From the NCBI GenBank assembly GCA_947653315.1, contig CANTGP010000122.1, positions 1 through 8,275 of the forward strand: a stretch of DNA of 8,275 nt. Reading direction: 5' to 3'. The notes below the pieces were generated by a model. It was not told where the DNA came from. It ran no database searches and was given only the letters and a program-made list of their open reading frames with translations. How positions within the stretch are numbered: the first letter of the stretch is position 1; each line of letters opens with the position of its first letter. Positions 1-6,779 of the stretch are shown one piece after another. Source of the stretch: an uncultured Lachnospiraceae bacterium (GTDB taxonomy: Bacteria > Bacillota > Clostridia > Lachnospirales > Lachnospiraceae). Both the position numbers and the translations under genes were made by a program.

Positions 1-201
1 ACCTGCACCGACTGCCGCATCCAGTTCAATATGGGTCGGCAGTTTTGCCTTATTTAATTTTGACGTAATCGCCGCACAAATGACCGTTGGGCTGTGTTTA
101 TTCCCCACATCGTTCTGTATGATCAATACCGGCCTGACACCGCCCTGTTCCGAACCGATGACCGGTCTTAAATCCGCATAGTATACATCTCCACGTTTCA
201 T
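1..201 (-). CDS. mazF: MazF/EndoA-type mRNA interferase toxin, N-terminal 67 residues (cut by the window edge)
   Basis: This is the start of a PemK/MazF-family endoribonuclease, which cuts single-stranded mRNA at short specific sequences and slows growth when free of its antitoxin. The ATG is at 201-199, with AAGGGTGAG a few bases upstream as ribosome binding site. The translation opens [13 protein letters not shown], then has the family motif [16 protein letters not shown] and later [15 protein letters not shown]. As I recall it, B. subtilis EndoA (NdoA) has nearly the same opening. The full family length is about 115 residues, so roughly the last 45-50 lie outside the window. The gene follows alr in the same direction, as ndoA does in Bacillus, but the antitoxin gene usually between them is missing: only 91 bases separate alr and mazF. 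The family call is firm; RNA target and activity cannot be read here. Confidence 0.93.
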   Translation of the reverse strand, partial: MKRGDVYYADLRPVIGSEQGGVRPVLIIQNDVGNKHSPTVICAAITSKLNKAKLPTHIELDAAVGAG

Positions 202-236
202 TTTTCTCACCCTTCATTATAAACTTTTATGGCTAA

Positions 237-266
237 ATTATTGCCCGTTTATCCGAAGGTATTCAA
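237..266 (-). promoter_or_regulatory. Weak candidate promoter for mazF
   Basis: In the 91-base gap between alr and mazF, reading leftward, TTGAAT (266-261) and AATAAT (242-237) are separated by 18 bases. They match the sigma-A consensus at 4 of 6 and 5 of 6 positions. Transcription would start near 230, leaving a leader of about 30 bases with the mazF ribosome binding site. The gap is AT-rich, so a chance match is quite possible; mazF may simply be read from alr. Confidence 0.3.
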
Positions 267-292
267 TTTTATCCTGATTTTTCTCCGGATTT

Positions 293-1507
293 TTATCCGA
301 AATCATGAAAATAATCTTTCGTTCCGGCCACTTTCCCCGCCTTCAGGTAAATTCTCGGTATCCTTTTTCCGATGCAGCAGGCAAGCTCGTAGTTAAACCG
401 TCCGGACAGTTCCCCTAACTCCTCCAGGGTAATCCGCAGTTCCCCGTCCCTGCCTGCCAGCGTAACCGCATCCCCCTCCGCCGCTTCCGGAATCTCCGTC
501 ACGTCCACCATAAACTGGTCCATGCACACCCTGCCAAGGATCGGCGCCTTCTTCCCGTGCACCAGCACGTATCCCTTTCCCGAAAGACCCCTCGGATACC
601 CGTCCCCGTATCCAACGGGAACCGTCGCCACCCGCACCGGCCTCTTTGCAACAAAAGTCCCCCCGTAACTGACCGGGGTTCCCGCGCCGATTTCTTTTAA
701 GAACACAATCCGGCTCCTGATTTCCATAGCGGGTTTTAAGGGAACGGTATCCCTTGCCACCTCAGGGGAAGGCCAAAGTCCGTAAAGGGTAATTCCTGCC
801 CGCACCATATCCATGTTTGCTTCCCCCATCTCCAGGATTCCGGCACTGTTGGAACAGTGCCGGACCGGAATGCGGTACTCGGTTTCCTCCTCCACCATGC
901 GTAAGAACCGGCAAAACGTGCGAAGCTGGCACTTGGCCGACGTCTTATCCTTTTCGTCCGCCCTTGCAAAATGGGTGAACATCCCTTCCAAAACAAGCCC
1001 CGGTGTCCCCAGCACTTTTTTTACGAAAGCAAGCCCTTCTCTGTCAGGTGAAATACCGATGCGGGACATTCCCGTATCCACCTTTACGTGAACATACGCC
1101 GTCCTGCCAAGCCGCCCCGCACAGGCGGAAAGCTGCTCCAACGTATCGGGACGGAACACCGCCTGCCGGATATCTTCCTTTACCATATCTTCATAAAAAT
1201 ACGGAAACGCATAGCCAAGTACCAGCACCGGCTTACGGATTCCGCCGCTCCGCAGCATCAGCGCTTCTTCCGCCGATGCCACGGCAAATCCTGCCGTTAC
1301 TTCCATGGGTTCCAGTTCTTTGGCAATGGGAAGCGCCCCGTGGCCGTAACCGTCCGTCTTAATGACCGGCATGATTTTTGTTTCCGGCGAAAGGTTGCTT
1401 TTCATGCTTTCCATGTTAAAACGTATGGCATCCAAATCCACCGACGCGTATGCCCTGCCGTATTTCCCGTTTTCCGAAGTAAGGCTGCCCATTTCTTCCC
1501 TATCCAT
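293..1507 (-). CDS. alr: Alanine racemase (404 residues)
   Basis: This PLP enzyme interconverts L- and D-alanine in the cytoplasm and supplies D-alanine for peptidoglycan. From the ATG at 1507-1505, residues 50-56 (KTDGYGH) hold Lys50, the Schiff-base lysine of the family's N-terminal barrel. VKVDTGMSRIG is at 142-151, HCSNSAG at 217-223, and VSYGGT at 279-284 carries Tyr281, equivalent to the second catalytic base. PVGYGDGYPRG (297-307) and GRVCMDQFMVDVT (325-337) are typical of the C-terminal domain. The frame stays open back to an ATG at 1555-1553. I chose the inner ATG because it overlaps the nnr stop by 8 bases (ATGGATAG), has a purine-rich AAGGGGAAG upstream, and gives a length near the usual 370-390. 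The overlap suggests translational coupling with nnr. The enzyme looks intact. Confidence 0.96.
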   Translation of the reverse strand: MDREEMGSLTSENGKYGRAYASVDLDAIRFNMESMKSNLSPETKIMPVIKTDGYGHGALPIAKELEPMEVTAGFAVASAEEALMLRSGGIRKPVLVLGYAFPYFYEDMVKEDIRQAVFRPDTLEQLSACAGRLGRTAYVHVKVDTGMSRIGISPDREGLAFVKKVLGTPGLVLEGMFTHFARADEKDKTSAKCQLRTFCRFLRMVEEETEYRIPVRHCSNSAGILEMGEANMDMVRAGITLYGLWPSPEVARDTVPLKPAMEIRSRIVFLKEIGAGTPVSYGGTFVAKRPVRVATVPVGYGDGYPRGLSGKGYVLVHGKKAPILGRVCMDQFMVDVTEIPEAAEGDAVTLAGRDGELRITLEELGELSGRFNYELACCIGKRIPRIYLKAGKVAGTKDYFHDFG

Positions 1508-3146
1508 CGTTTTCTTCCCCTTCCTCCGCCCGTTTTCCCAGCCTGCGGACCACATCCCCCGCCATCAGCCCGTGGCGTCCGGTCTCCAAAGCGGCCAGAT
1601 CACCGGCATGGCCGTGCAGGTAAACGCCCGCTTCGGCGGCTTCCCCTGCCGTCATTCCCTGCGCCATCAGCCCGCCGGTAATCCCTGCCAGCACATCGCC
1701 CATTCCGGCAGTCGCCATACCGTCATTGCCGCTGGTATTCAAATACCGCTCCCTTTTACGGCAGGATGCCACCACGGTTCTCGCATCCTTCGCCGCCACG
1801 GTGCAGCCGTACCGGTCCGCCAGTTCTTTTGCCTTATGCAGAATCCCCTTCTTTCCTTCTTCCACGCCGCACCCGTAAAGCCTTGCAAATTCCCCCGCAT
1901 GGGGCGTCATGACTATCTGCCTGCCGTCCCCCGCATGTTCTTCCAAATACCTCTGCAACGCCTTATCCCGCGCCAGCAGGTTAATACCGTCCGCATCGAT
2001 GACGATGGGCTTCCCCGTTTCCGTCAGCGCCCAGGTAAGAAGCCGCCCGGCTTCCTCCCCCTGTCCGAGACCGGGACCGATGACAATAACGTCCGCCCAT
2101 GCCAATGCCTCTCGCATCTTTTCCCAAAATTCCTGCCGGAACCGTTCCCCCGGCTCCTCCCGGTTTTGGCCAAACGTCTGCCGCTCCGGCAACGATCCGT
2201 CCGCCGCCTCCGGCGTATGGACACGGTAGGTCAAAAGCAGCGCTTCCGGCACCTTCTGTTGGAGAATCAGGCGGTTTTCCTCCGGCGTCACCACCTTCAC
2301 CATTCCCGCCCCCGTCCGGTATGCACTCTTTGCGCAAAGCTCACAGGCGCCGCTCATGTTAAGACTTCCGGCAATCACCAATACTTTCCCGAACGTTCCC
2401 TTGTTCCCCGCCGCGTCCCTGTCCGGCAGCAGCAGACGGGCATTCCCGCAATAAGTATAAACCCCCGGTTCTTTCCCCAAAAAACTCTCCTTCGTAATCC
2501 CGATCTGCCTGCATACCACTTCCCTTGCATACCGGCAGCCCGGATATAACACATGCCCCAGCTTCCAAAAGGCAAAGGTCACGGTCAGGTCAGCCCGGAC
2601 CGCCGTCCCCATAATTTCCCCCGTATCCGTATGGATTCCCGACGGAAGATCCACGGCACATACAAAAGCGTCCGAACGGTTGATTTCCTCCGCCGCCCGC
2701 GCATAAATTCCTTCCAGGTTCCTGGATAAGCCGATACCGAATAAGGCATCCACAATAATATCATATTCCCCGTTTCCGATTTTGCTTTGCACCGGACACC
2801 CATATTTTTCGATGATTTCCAGTTGGCGCCTTGTCTCCCCGCTGCATTTTTCCCGCTCCCCCACCAGCCAGACATCCACGTCATAGCCTGCAAGCAGTAA
2901 AAGACGCCCGACGGCGATACCGTCGCCGCCGTTGTTGCCGCAGCCTGCCGCCACCAGCACCCGCCCTTTTGGCCCGCACCTTACCTGTATCTCCTCCGCT
3001 GCCGCCAGCGCCGCACGCTCCATCAGCACCATGGGCGGCACGCCGAAATACTCCGACGTATTCCTGTCATACCGTTTCATTTCCGCGGCGGAGAGCAAAT
3101 ACCGTTTCCACACCTGTCCTTTTTCCTTTTCCCTGATATCCGTCAC
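1500..3146 (-). CDS. nnr: Bifunctional NAD(P)HX epimerase / ADP-dependent NAD(P)HX dehydratase (548 residues)
   Basis: Nnr repairs damaged hydrated NADH and NADPH in the cytoplasm. The N-terminal YjeF_N domain epimerises NAD(P)HX, and the C-terminal ribokinase-like domain dehydrates the S form using ADP or ATP. Numbering from the GTG start, the epimerase half has GCGNNGGDG (68-76), DALFGIGLSRNLEG (133-146) and VDLPSG (165-170). The dehydratase half begins near KGTFGKVLVIAGS (249-261) and has GPGLGQ (357-362), DADG (384-387), TPHAGEF (414-420) and NTSGNDGMATAGMGD (470-484), the last being the nucleotide and catalytic loop. Residues about 307-339 are a hydrophilic stretch that looks like an insertion. 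The start is GTG 3146-3144, preceded by GGAGG and 7 bases; frames from ATGs further upstream place that GGAGG inside the coding region. It lies 155 bases after the upstream gene and overlaps alr by 8. Both catalytic halves look complete. Confidence 0.95.
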   Translation of the reverse strand: MTDIREKEKGQVWKRYLLSAAEMKRYDRNTSEYFGVPPMVLMERAALAAAEEIQVRCGPKGRVLVAAGCGNNGGDGIAVGRLLLLAGYDVDVWLVGEREKCSGETRRQLEIIEKYGCPVQSKIGNGEYDIIVDALFGIGLSRNLEGIYARAAEEINRSDAFVCAVDLPSGIHTDTGEIMGTAVRADLTVTFAFWKLGHVLYPGCRYAREVVCRQIGITKESFLGKEPGVYTYCGNARLLLPDRDAAGNKGTFGKVLVIAGSLNMSGACELCAKSAYRTGAGMVKVVTPEENRLILQQKVPEALLLTYRVHTPEAADGSLPERQTFGQNREEPGERFRQEFWEKMREALAWADVIVIGPGLGQGEEAGRLLTWALTETGKPIVIDADGINLLARDKALQRYLEEHAGDGRQIVMTPHAGEFARLYGCGVEEGKKGILHKAKELADRYGCTVAAKDARTVVASCRKRERYLNTSGNDGMATAGMGDVLAGITGGLMAQGMTAGEAAEAGVYLHGHAGDLAALETGRHGLMAGDVVRRLGKRAEEGEENDG

Positions 3147-3153
3147 CGTAAAA

Positions 3154-3158
3154 CCTCC
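3154..3158 (-). promoter_or_regulatory. Ribosome binding site that fixes the GTG start of nnr
   Basis: GGAGG on the minus strand sits 7 bases before GTG 3146-3144. The nearest in-frame ATG (3164-3162) lies upstream of this site, so it would waste it and has only a poorly spaced GCGGGAA of its own. Confidence 0.75.
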
Positions 3159-3220
3159 AAACATTTCCCGCAAACTAAAAAAACAGCGCCCGCTTCCCAA
3201 AAAAACCGTCTTCCCGCGCA

Positions 3221-3260
3221 GGAAAAATGCGCCAAACCAAACCGTCCCGGCGCATTTTCC
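3221..3260 (-). terminator. Hairpin between the unknown gene and nnr; possible terminator or attenuator
   Basis: The arms are ggaaaaatgcgcc (3221-3233) and ggcgcattttcc (3249-3260), which are complementary apart from one extra A/T, around a 15-base loop. Read leftward, the GC-rich core GCGCC/GGCGC is followed by ATTTTTCC, which is terminator-like, although the T run is short and can itself pair with the A run on the other side. A further run of seven T lies about 15 bases later. It sits in the only sizeable gap of the leftward gene set, so partial termination before nnr is plausible. No good promoter for nnr was found after it. Confidence 0.45.
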
Positions 3261-3301
3261 TACCTTATTTTTATTTCCGCGGGCAACGGGCCAAGCAGCC
3301 C

Positions 3302-3985
3302 TTATCCTTTTTTCGCACCGGGATTTCCTGCCGCCGCTTTTTTCGCCAGCTTTGCTTCCCGCGCCTTCTTCCATTCTTCCGGATTATATTTCATGTCAAA
3401 GATTTCTATGACTTCCGCGCCGAAAATGTCATGCATATAAGAATACAGGTCAAAATTGGATTTCTCCCGCTCGTCTTTGCGCACCAGGTTCTTTTTGATT
3501 TCTATGCGGACGTTCTTCACCCAATCATTAATGACGTCAATATCCCTCGTATTCTCCAAAATCCTCCGGTAGCAAATATCCATGGTGGTAAGCATCAGCC
3601 GGTAATTGACCTTATCGATTTCTGCCGGAAGGAATTTCAGCTCATCCGCATAATCCTCCAGCTTTTGGTTGCATTCGTTAATCAGACGTTGCTTCTCCTC
3701 CATTTTCTTTTCCGACTTCGGATCCGGGTTCCCGCCTGCCGCATCGGCGATCTCCATGATTTCCTCCATCAGTTTCTTTTTCAGTTTCCGTATTTCCTTG
3801 GATTCCGTTGTCAGCTTACCCTGCCGCTTCAACAGATCGTTCAGCTTTTCCTCCCCGCGCCGCACATCCGCCGGTATTTCCGTCTCCGCCTGCGTAAACA
3901 ACTGATGCCACTTATTATCCAGCGTCAGTACCGGAATTTTCTTCCCGGACAACGCCTGCCGGAAACTGTCTTCTGACTTTGCCAT
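3302..3985 (-). CDS. Conserved coiled-coil protein of unknown function (227 residues)
   Basis: I do not recognise a named family. The protein is very hydrophilic, with no signal peptide or membrane segment, so it should be cytoplasmic. Residues 11-30 (ALSGKKIPVLTLDNKWHQLF) form a compact start with a possible beta strand. Residues about 42-80 and 90-118 are charged and helical with heptad-like leucines, split by a Gly/Pro turn near 83-89, suggesting a coiled-coil hairpin. Residues 119-165 look helical, and YSYMHDIFGAEVIEIFDMKYNPEEW (split at 181-190 and 191-205) reads like a conserved structured core. The last 20 residues are Lys/Ala/Gly-rich. The ATG at 3985-3983 has GGGGTGAGG just upstream. 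The gene follows rex by 59 bases in the same direction, so it is probably cotranscribed with it. No catalytic motif was found. Confidence 0.85.
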   Translation of the reverse strand: MAKSEDSFRQALSGKKIPVLTLDNKWHQLFTQAETEIPADVRRGEEKLNDLLKRQGKLTTESKEIRKLKKKLMEEIMEIADAAGGNPDPKSEKKMEEKQRLINECNQKLEDYADELKFLPAEIDKVNYRLMLTTMDICYRRILENTRDIDVINDWVKNVRIEIKKNLVRKDEREKSNFDLYSYMHDIFGAEVIEIFDMKYNPEEWKKAREAKLAKKAAAGNPGAKKG

Positions 3986-4044
3986 GTCCTCACCCCGCCC
4001 TTGATTTTTTCTGTCTTTTCCGTTTTCCCCTTGTTTTTTAACGC

Positions 4045-4683
4045 CTACCGGTTCTTTTGGAATCTGCTGATATTATAGGATAATTTCATCAGACTGTCGG
4101 AAAGATGGACATTTTCCACCTGAACCTCCTCCGGCACGTTCAAATCCACATGGGCAAAATTCCAAATTCCCTTAATGCCGCAGCACACCAACCGCTGCGC
4201 CACCGCTTCGGCTTCCGTTTTCGGGATGGTCAGCACGGCAATATCGATGTGGTTGGATTTCACGTATGCTTCCATATCTTCCATGGGCTGCACTTCCCGG
4301 TCCCTGATTTTACGTCCGTACAGCAAAGGGTTCTTATCAAAAATCCCCATGAAAAGAAAGCCCCTGCGCTCAAAATTCCCGTAATTGGCAAGTGCCTGTC
4401 CCAAATTGCCTGCCCCAATAATAATCAGGTTATGGCTCTTGTCCAAACCAAGTATTTTCCCGATTTCCTGAAACAGGTATTCCACGTTATAGCCATACCC
4501 CTGCTGCCCAAAGCCGCCAAAATTGTTAAAGTCCTGTCTGATCTGCGATGCGGTCACTTTCATGATGTCACTAAGTTCCTGTGAGGACACCCTCTCGATA
4601 CCCTGGTCCTTTAGTTCCCCCAAATAGCGGAAATAACGGGGTAAACGGCCAATAACCGCCTGCGAAATTTCTTTTTCTTCCAC
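4045..4683 (-). CDS. rex: Redox-sensing transcriptional repressor Rex (212 residues)
   Basis: Rex is a homodimeric repressor that binds its operators when NADH is low and releases them when NADH rises, controlling fermentation and NADH-reoxidising genes. Numbering from the GTG start, residues 1-70 form the winged-helix DNA-binding domain: RLPRYFRYL (13-21), SQIRQDF (46-52) and FGGFGQQGYGY (55-65), the usual Rex signature. The Rossmann domain follows, with IIIGAGNLGQAL (GAGNLG at 90-95) and the acidic FDK (Asp116) expected to contact the NAD ribose. The C-terminal helix (LMKLSYNISRFQ) is of the domain-swap type. The start is GTG 4683-4681, preceded by AGGGGG and 7 bases. ATGs at 4725 and 4752 fall in the -10 and -35 boxes of the promoter and would not be in the message. 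The resulting length is typical. It heads the leftward gene set. Confidence 0.96.
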   Translation of the reverse strand: MEEKEISQAVIGRLPRYFRYLGELKDQGIERVSSQELSDIMKVTASQIRQDFNNFGGFGQQGYGYNVEYLFQEIGKILGLDKSHNLIIIGAGNLGQALANYGNFERRGFLFMGIFDKNPLLYGRKIRDREVQPMEDMEAYVKSNHIDIAVLTIPKTEAEAVAQRLVCCGIKGIWNFAHVDLNVPEEVQVENVHLSDSLMKLSYNISRFQKNR

Positions 4684-4690
4684 GGTGCTT

Positions 4691-4696
4691 CCCCCT
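4691..4696 (-). promoter_or_regulatory. Ribosome binding site that fixes the GTG start of rex
   Basis: AGGGGG on the minus strand ends 7 bases before GTG 4683-4681. Together with the promoter position it rules out the upstream in-frame ATGs. Confidence 0.75.
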
Positions 4697-4723
4697 GTTT
4701 CTAAACAATTCCCCAATATATCC

Positions 4724-4752
4724 ATTATATAGGGACGGGAAAATAATGTCAA
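4724..4752 (-). promoter_or_regulatory. Consensus sigma-A promoter for rex and probably the downstream leftward genes
   Basis: Read leftward, TTGACA (4752-4747) and TATAAT (4729-4724) are both perfect and are separated by exactly 17 bases. Transcription should start near 4717, giving a leader of about 35 bases before the rex GTG. The -35 box is the left arm of the palindrome at 4747-4762. Confidence 0.85.
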
Positions 4753-4762
4753 TGAATTGACA
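4747..4762. promoter_or_regulatory. 16-base palindrome, likely Rex operator, shared by two divergent promoters
   Basis: TGTCAATGAATTGACA is a perfect inverted repeat: TGTCAAT, GA, ATTGACA. With one flanking base on each side it matches the clostridial Rex consensus as I recall it (TTGTTAANNNNTTAACAA) at 10 of 14 fixed positions, including TGT-AA and TT-ACA. The left arm is the -35 of the leftward rex promoter and the right arm the -35 of the rightward ABC-F promoter, so a bound dimer would block both. Autoregulation by Rex is inferred from position and similarity. Confidence 0.6.
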
Positions 4763-4785
4763 GCAGGTTTTATCGCCGTTAAAAT
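4757..4785 (+). promoter_or_regulatory. Sigma-A promoter for the ABC-F gene
   Basis: TTGACA (4757-4762) and TAAAAT (4780-4785, 5 of 6 to consensus) are separated by 17 bases. Transcription would start near 4792, about 29 bases before the GTG start at 4821. Confidence 0.7.
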
Positions 4786-4805
4786 AGGAAGGTAGGATTT
4801 TGCAC

Positions 4806-4813
4806 AGGGAGGG
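4806..4813 (+). promoter_or_regulatory. Ribosome binding site that fixes the GTG start of the ABC-F gene
   Basis: AGGGAGGG ends 7 bases before GTG 4821. The longer in-frame alternative is a TTG at 4800, which would put this site inside the coding region. Confidence 0.8.
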
Positions 4814-4820
4814 ATTTCAC

Positions 4821-6758
4821 GTGATTTTGTCGTGTCAGAATATTTGTAAGGCGTTTAGTGAGAAACATGTGCTGCGGAATGTGTCGTTTCATATTGAGGA
4901 TTATGATAAGGCGGCCATTGTAGGCATTAACGGGGCGGGAAAAACTACTTTACTGCGGATTATTGTGGGAGAGACGGCGGCGGATGAAGGGATTGTGACG
5001 GTTTCCAGGGATAAATCCTTCGGTTATCTGGCACAGCACCAGTCGGTGGATACGGAAAACAGTATTTACGGGGAGCTGTTGACGGTAAAGCAGGATTTCA
5101 TCGATTTGGAAAAACGAATCCGGGATACGGAGCTGCAAATGAAAACGGCGCGGGATGCGGAGTTGGACCGGCTCATGGATTTGTATGCCCAGCTTACCCA
5201 CCGCTTTGAATCCGGCGGCGGATATTCTTACCGCAGTGAGCTTGTGGGGGTGTTAAAAGGGCTTGGATTTACCGAAGATGAATTTGATAAACCGGTGTCC
5301 ACGCTGTCCGGGGGACAGAAAACCCGCGTTGCCCTCGGTAAGCTGCTGCTGCAGAAACCGGACCTGATTATGCTGGATGAGCCTACCAACCATTTGGATA
5401 TGTCCTCCATTGCATGGCTGGAAACCTATCTGATGAATTATAAAGGCGCCGTGGTTATCGTTTCCCATGACCGCTATTTTTTGGACCGCATCGCCAATAA
5501 GGTCATCGAAATCGACCAAACAAAGGCTTCCGTTTTTACCGGAAATTACAGCGATTATGCGGTAAAGAAAGAACAACTGCGCGCCGCAAGGTTAAAGGCA
5601 TACTTAAACCAACAGCAGGAAATCAGACATCAGGAAGAAGTCATTGCCAAGCTCAAATCCTTTAACCGGGAAAAATCCATCAAACGCGCCGAGAGCCGTG
5701 AAAAAATGCTGGACAAGGTCGAACGGCTGGAAAAACCCACGCAGGCGCGTACCGATATGCACATCACACTGGAACCGAAGTGCGAAAGCGGAAACGATGT
5801 GCTGCATGTGGAAAACCTGTCCAAATCCTTCGGTCCCCTGGAACTGTTCCGGGATATCGGATTTGACATCAAAAAGGGGGAGCATGTGGCAATCATCGGC
5901 GATAACGGAACCGGCAAGACCACGATTTTAAAAATCATCAACCGACTGGTTCCTGCCGACGGCGGTACCCTCCGTCTCGGCGCAAACGTACAAATCGGCT
6001 ACTACGACCAGGAACACCACGTACTGCATATGGAAAAAACGTTATTTGAAGAAATTTCCGACGAATATCCCGCCATGAGCAATACCGAAATCCGTAATAT
6101 CCTCGCCGCTTTCCTTTTCACCGGCGACGATGTATTCCTAAGGATTGGGGACCTTAGCGGCGGCGAGCGGGGGCGGGTATCCTTAGCAAAACTCATGCTT
6201 TCGGAATCCAACTTCCTGATTCTCGACGAGCCGACCAACCATTTGGACATCGCTTCCAAGGAAATCCTGGAAGATGCCTTAAACAACTATACCGGAACGG
6301 TCCTCTATGTCTCCCATGACCGTTATTTCATCAACCGGACTGCCGGCCGCATTTTGGAATTATCAGGCAGCACCCTGACCAATTACCTCGGCAATTATGA
6401 TTATTACCTGGAAAAGAAACAGCAGATTGCGGAAAATACAGCGCTTTCCGCTTCCAAGGAAACCGCTTCCGTCAAATCCTCCCATACGGCGGAAAAGGAA
6501 TCGGAAACCAAACGGAACTGGAAAGAGCAAAAAGAACTGCAGGCGAAACAACGCAAACGGGAAAACGACCTGAAGCGGACGGAAGAACGGATTGGCGTCC
6601 TGGAACAAAGGGACGGGGAAATCGATAAACAGATGGCATTACCGGAAATCTGCACGAACGTTGCAAAATTACAGGAACTATCCAAAGAAAAAGAACAAAT
6701 CGCCGCCGAACTGGAACAACTGATGGAACGGTGGGAAGAACTGGAAACGGGGGAATGA
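4821..6758 (+). CDS. ABC-F ribosome-associated ATPase, YdiF/Uup-like (645 residues)
   Basis: ABC-F proteins have two ATPase domains and no membrane part; known members bind the ribosomal E site and rescue or regulate translation. From GTG 4821, domain 1 has Walker A GINGAGKTT (35-43), signature LSGGQ (162-166), Walker B LIMLDEPTNHLD (182-193) and SHDR (215-218). A charged helical linker (about 240-305) follows. Domain 2 has GDNGTGKTT (360-368), LSGGE (445-449), LILDEPTNHLD (466-476) and SHDR (498-501). Residues about 563-643 form a Lys/Glu-rich coiled coil, as in Uup and YdiF. Both ATP sites look intact and there are no transmembrane segments, so it is not an exporter. The neighbouring rex recalls ydiF near rex in B. 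subtilis, which favours a housekeeping member; the linker gives no clear sign of an antibiotic-resistance type. Third-base usage shifts along the gene. Confidence 0.93.
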   Translation: MILSCQNICKAFSEKHVLRNVSFHIEDYDKAAIVGINGAGKTTLLRIIVGETAADEGIVTVSRDKSFGYLAQHQSVDTENSIYGELLTVKQDFIDLEKRIRDTELQMKTARDAELDRLMDLYAQLTHRFESGGGYSYRSELVGVLKGLGFTEDEFDKPVSTLSGGQKTRVALGKLLLQKPDLIMLDEPTNHLDMSSIAWLETYLMNYKGAVVIVSHDRYFLDRIANKVIEIDQTKASVFTGNYSDYAVKKEQLRAARLKAYLNQQQEIRHQEEVIAKLKSFNREKSIKRAESREKMLDKVERLEKPTQARTDMHITLEPKCESGNDVLHVENLSKSFGPLELFRDIGFDIKKGEHVAIIGDNGTGKTTILKIINRLVPADGGTLRLGANVQIGYYDQEHHVLHMEKTLFEEISDEYPAMSNTEIRNILAAFLFTGDDVFLRIGDLSGGERGRVSLAKLMLSESNFLILDEPTNHLDIASKEILEDALNNYTGTVLYVSHDRYFINRTAGRILELSGSTLTNYLGNYDYYLEKKQQIAENTALSASKETASVKSSHTAEKESETKRNWKEQKELQAKQRKRENDLKRTEERIGVLEQRDGEIDKQMALPEICTNVAKLQELSKEKEQIAAELEQLMERWEELETGE

Positions 6759-6773
6759 CATTCCCCCGTTTCC
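6743..6773. terminator. Perfect 15-bp inverted repeat at the end of the ABC-F gene, likely shared terminator
   Basis: GGAAACGGGGGAATG and CATTCCCCCGTTTCC are exact complements separated by one A; in practice the inner bases would form the loop. The repeat contains the ABC-F stop codon (6756-6758) and ends 7 bases before the stop of the converging gene at 6780, so it can serve either direction. No T run follows at once in either direction: the nearest on the plus strand is TTTTTT near 6790-6795. It may therefore act partly as an mRNA 3' stabiliser. Confidence 0.6.
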
Positions 6774-6779
6774 ATTAAA

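Noticed and set aside
1362..2549. Long open frame of 395 codons on the plus strand opposite nnr and alr, with another at 1088-1681
   Set aside because: They lie wholly antisense to well-conserved enzyme genes, are rich in Pro, Arg and His, show no known motif, and arise easily where the opposite strand is GC-rich. I treat them as shadows.
3147..3301. Riboswitch or small RNA in the gap before nnr
   Set aside because: Only one simple hairpin is visible, with no recognisable riboswitch core and no clear promoter, so a terminator or attenuator is the simplest reading.
4681..4752. Longer rex starting at ATG 4752 or ATG 4725
   Set aside because: These codons overlap the -35 and -10 boxes of a consensus promoter, so the transcript begins after them; the GTG at 4683 has the Shine-Dalgarno and gives the normal Rex length.
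4821..6758. ABC-F gene as a drug exporter or a specific antibiotic-resistance gene
   Set aside because: There are no transmembrane segments, so it is not an exporter. The YdiF/Uup-like layout with a C-terminal coiled coil and the rex neighbour point to a housekeeping member; nothing seen identifies a resistance subtype.
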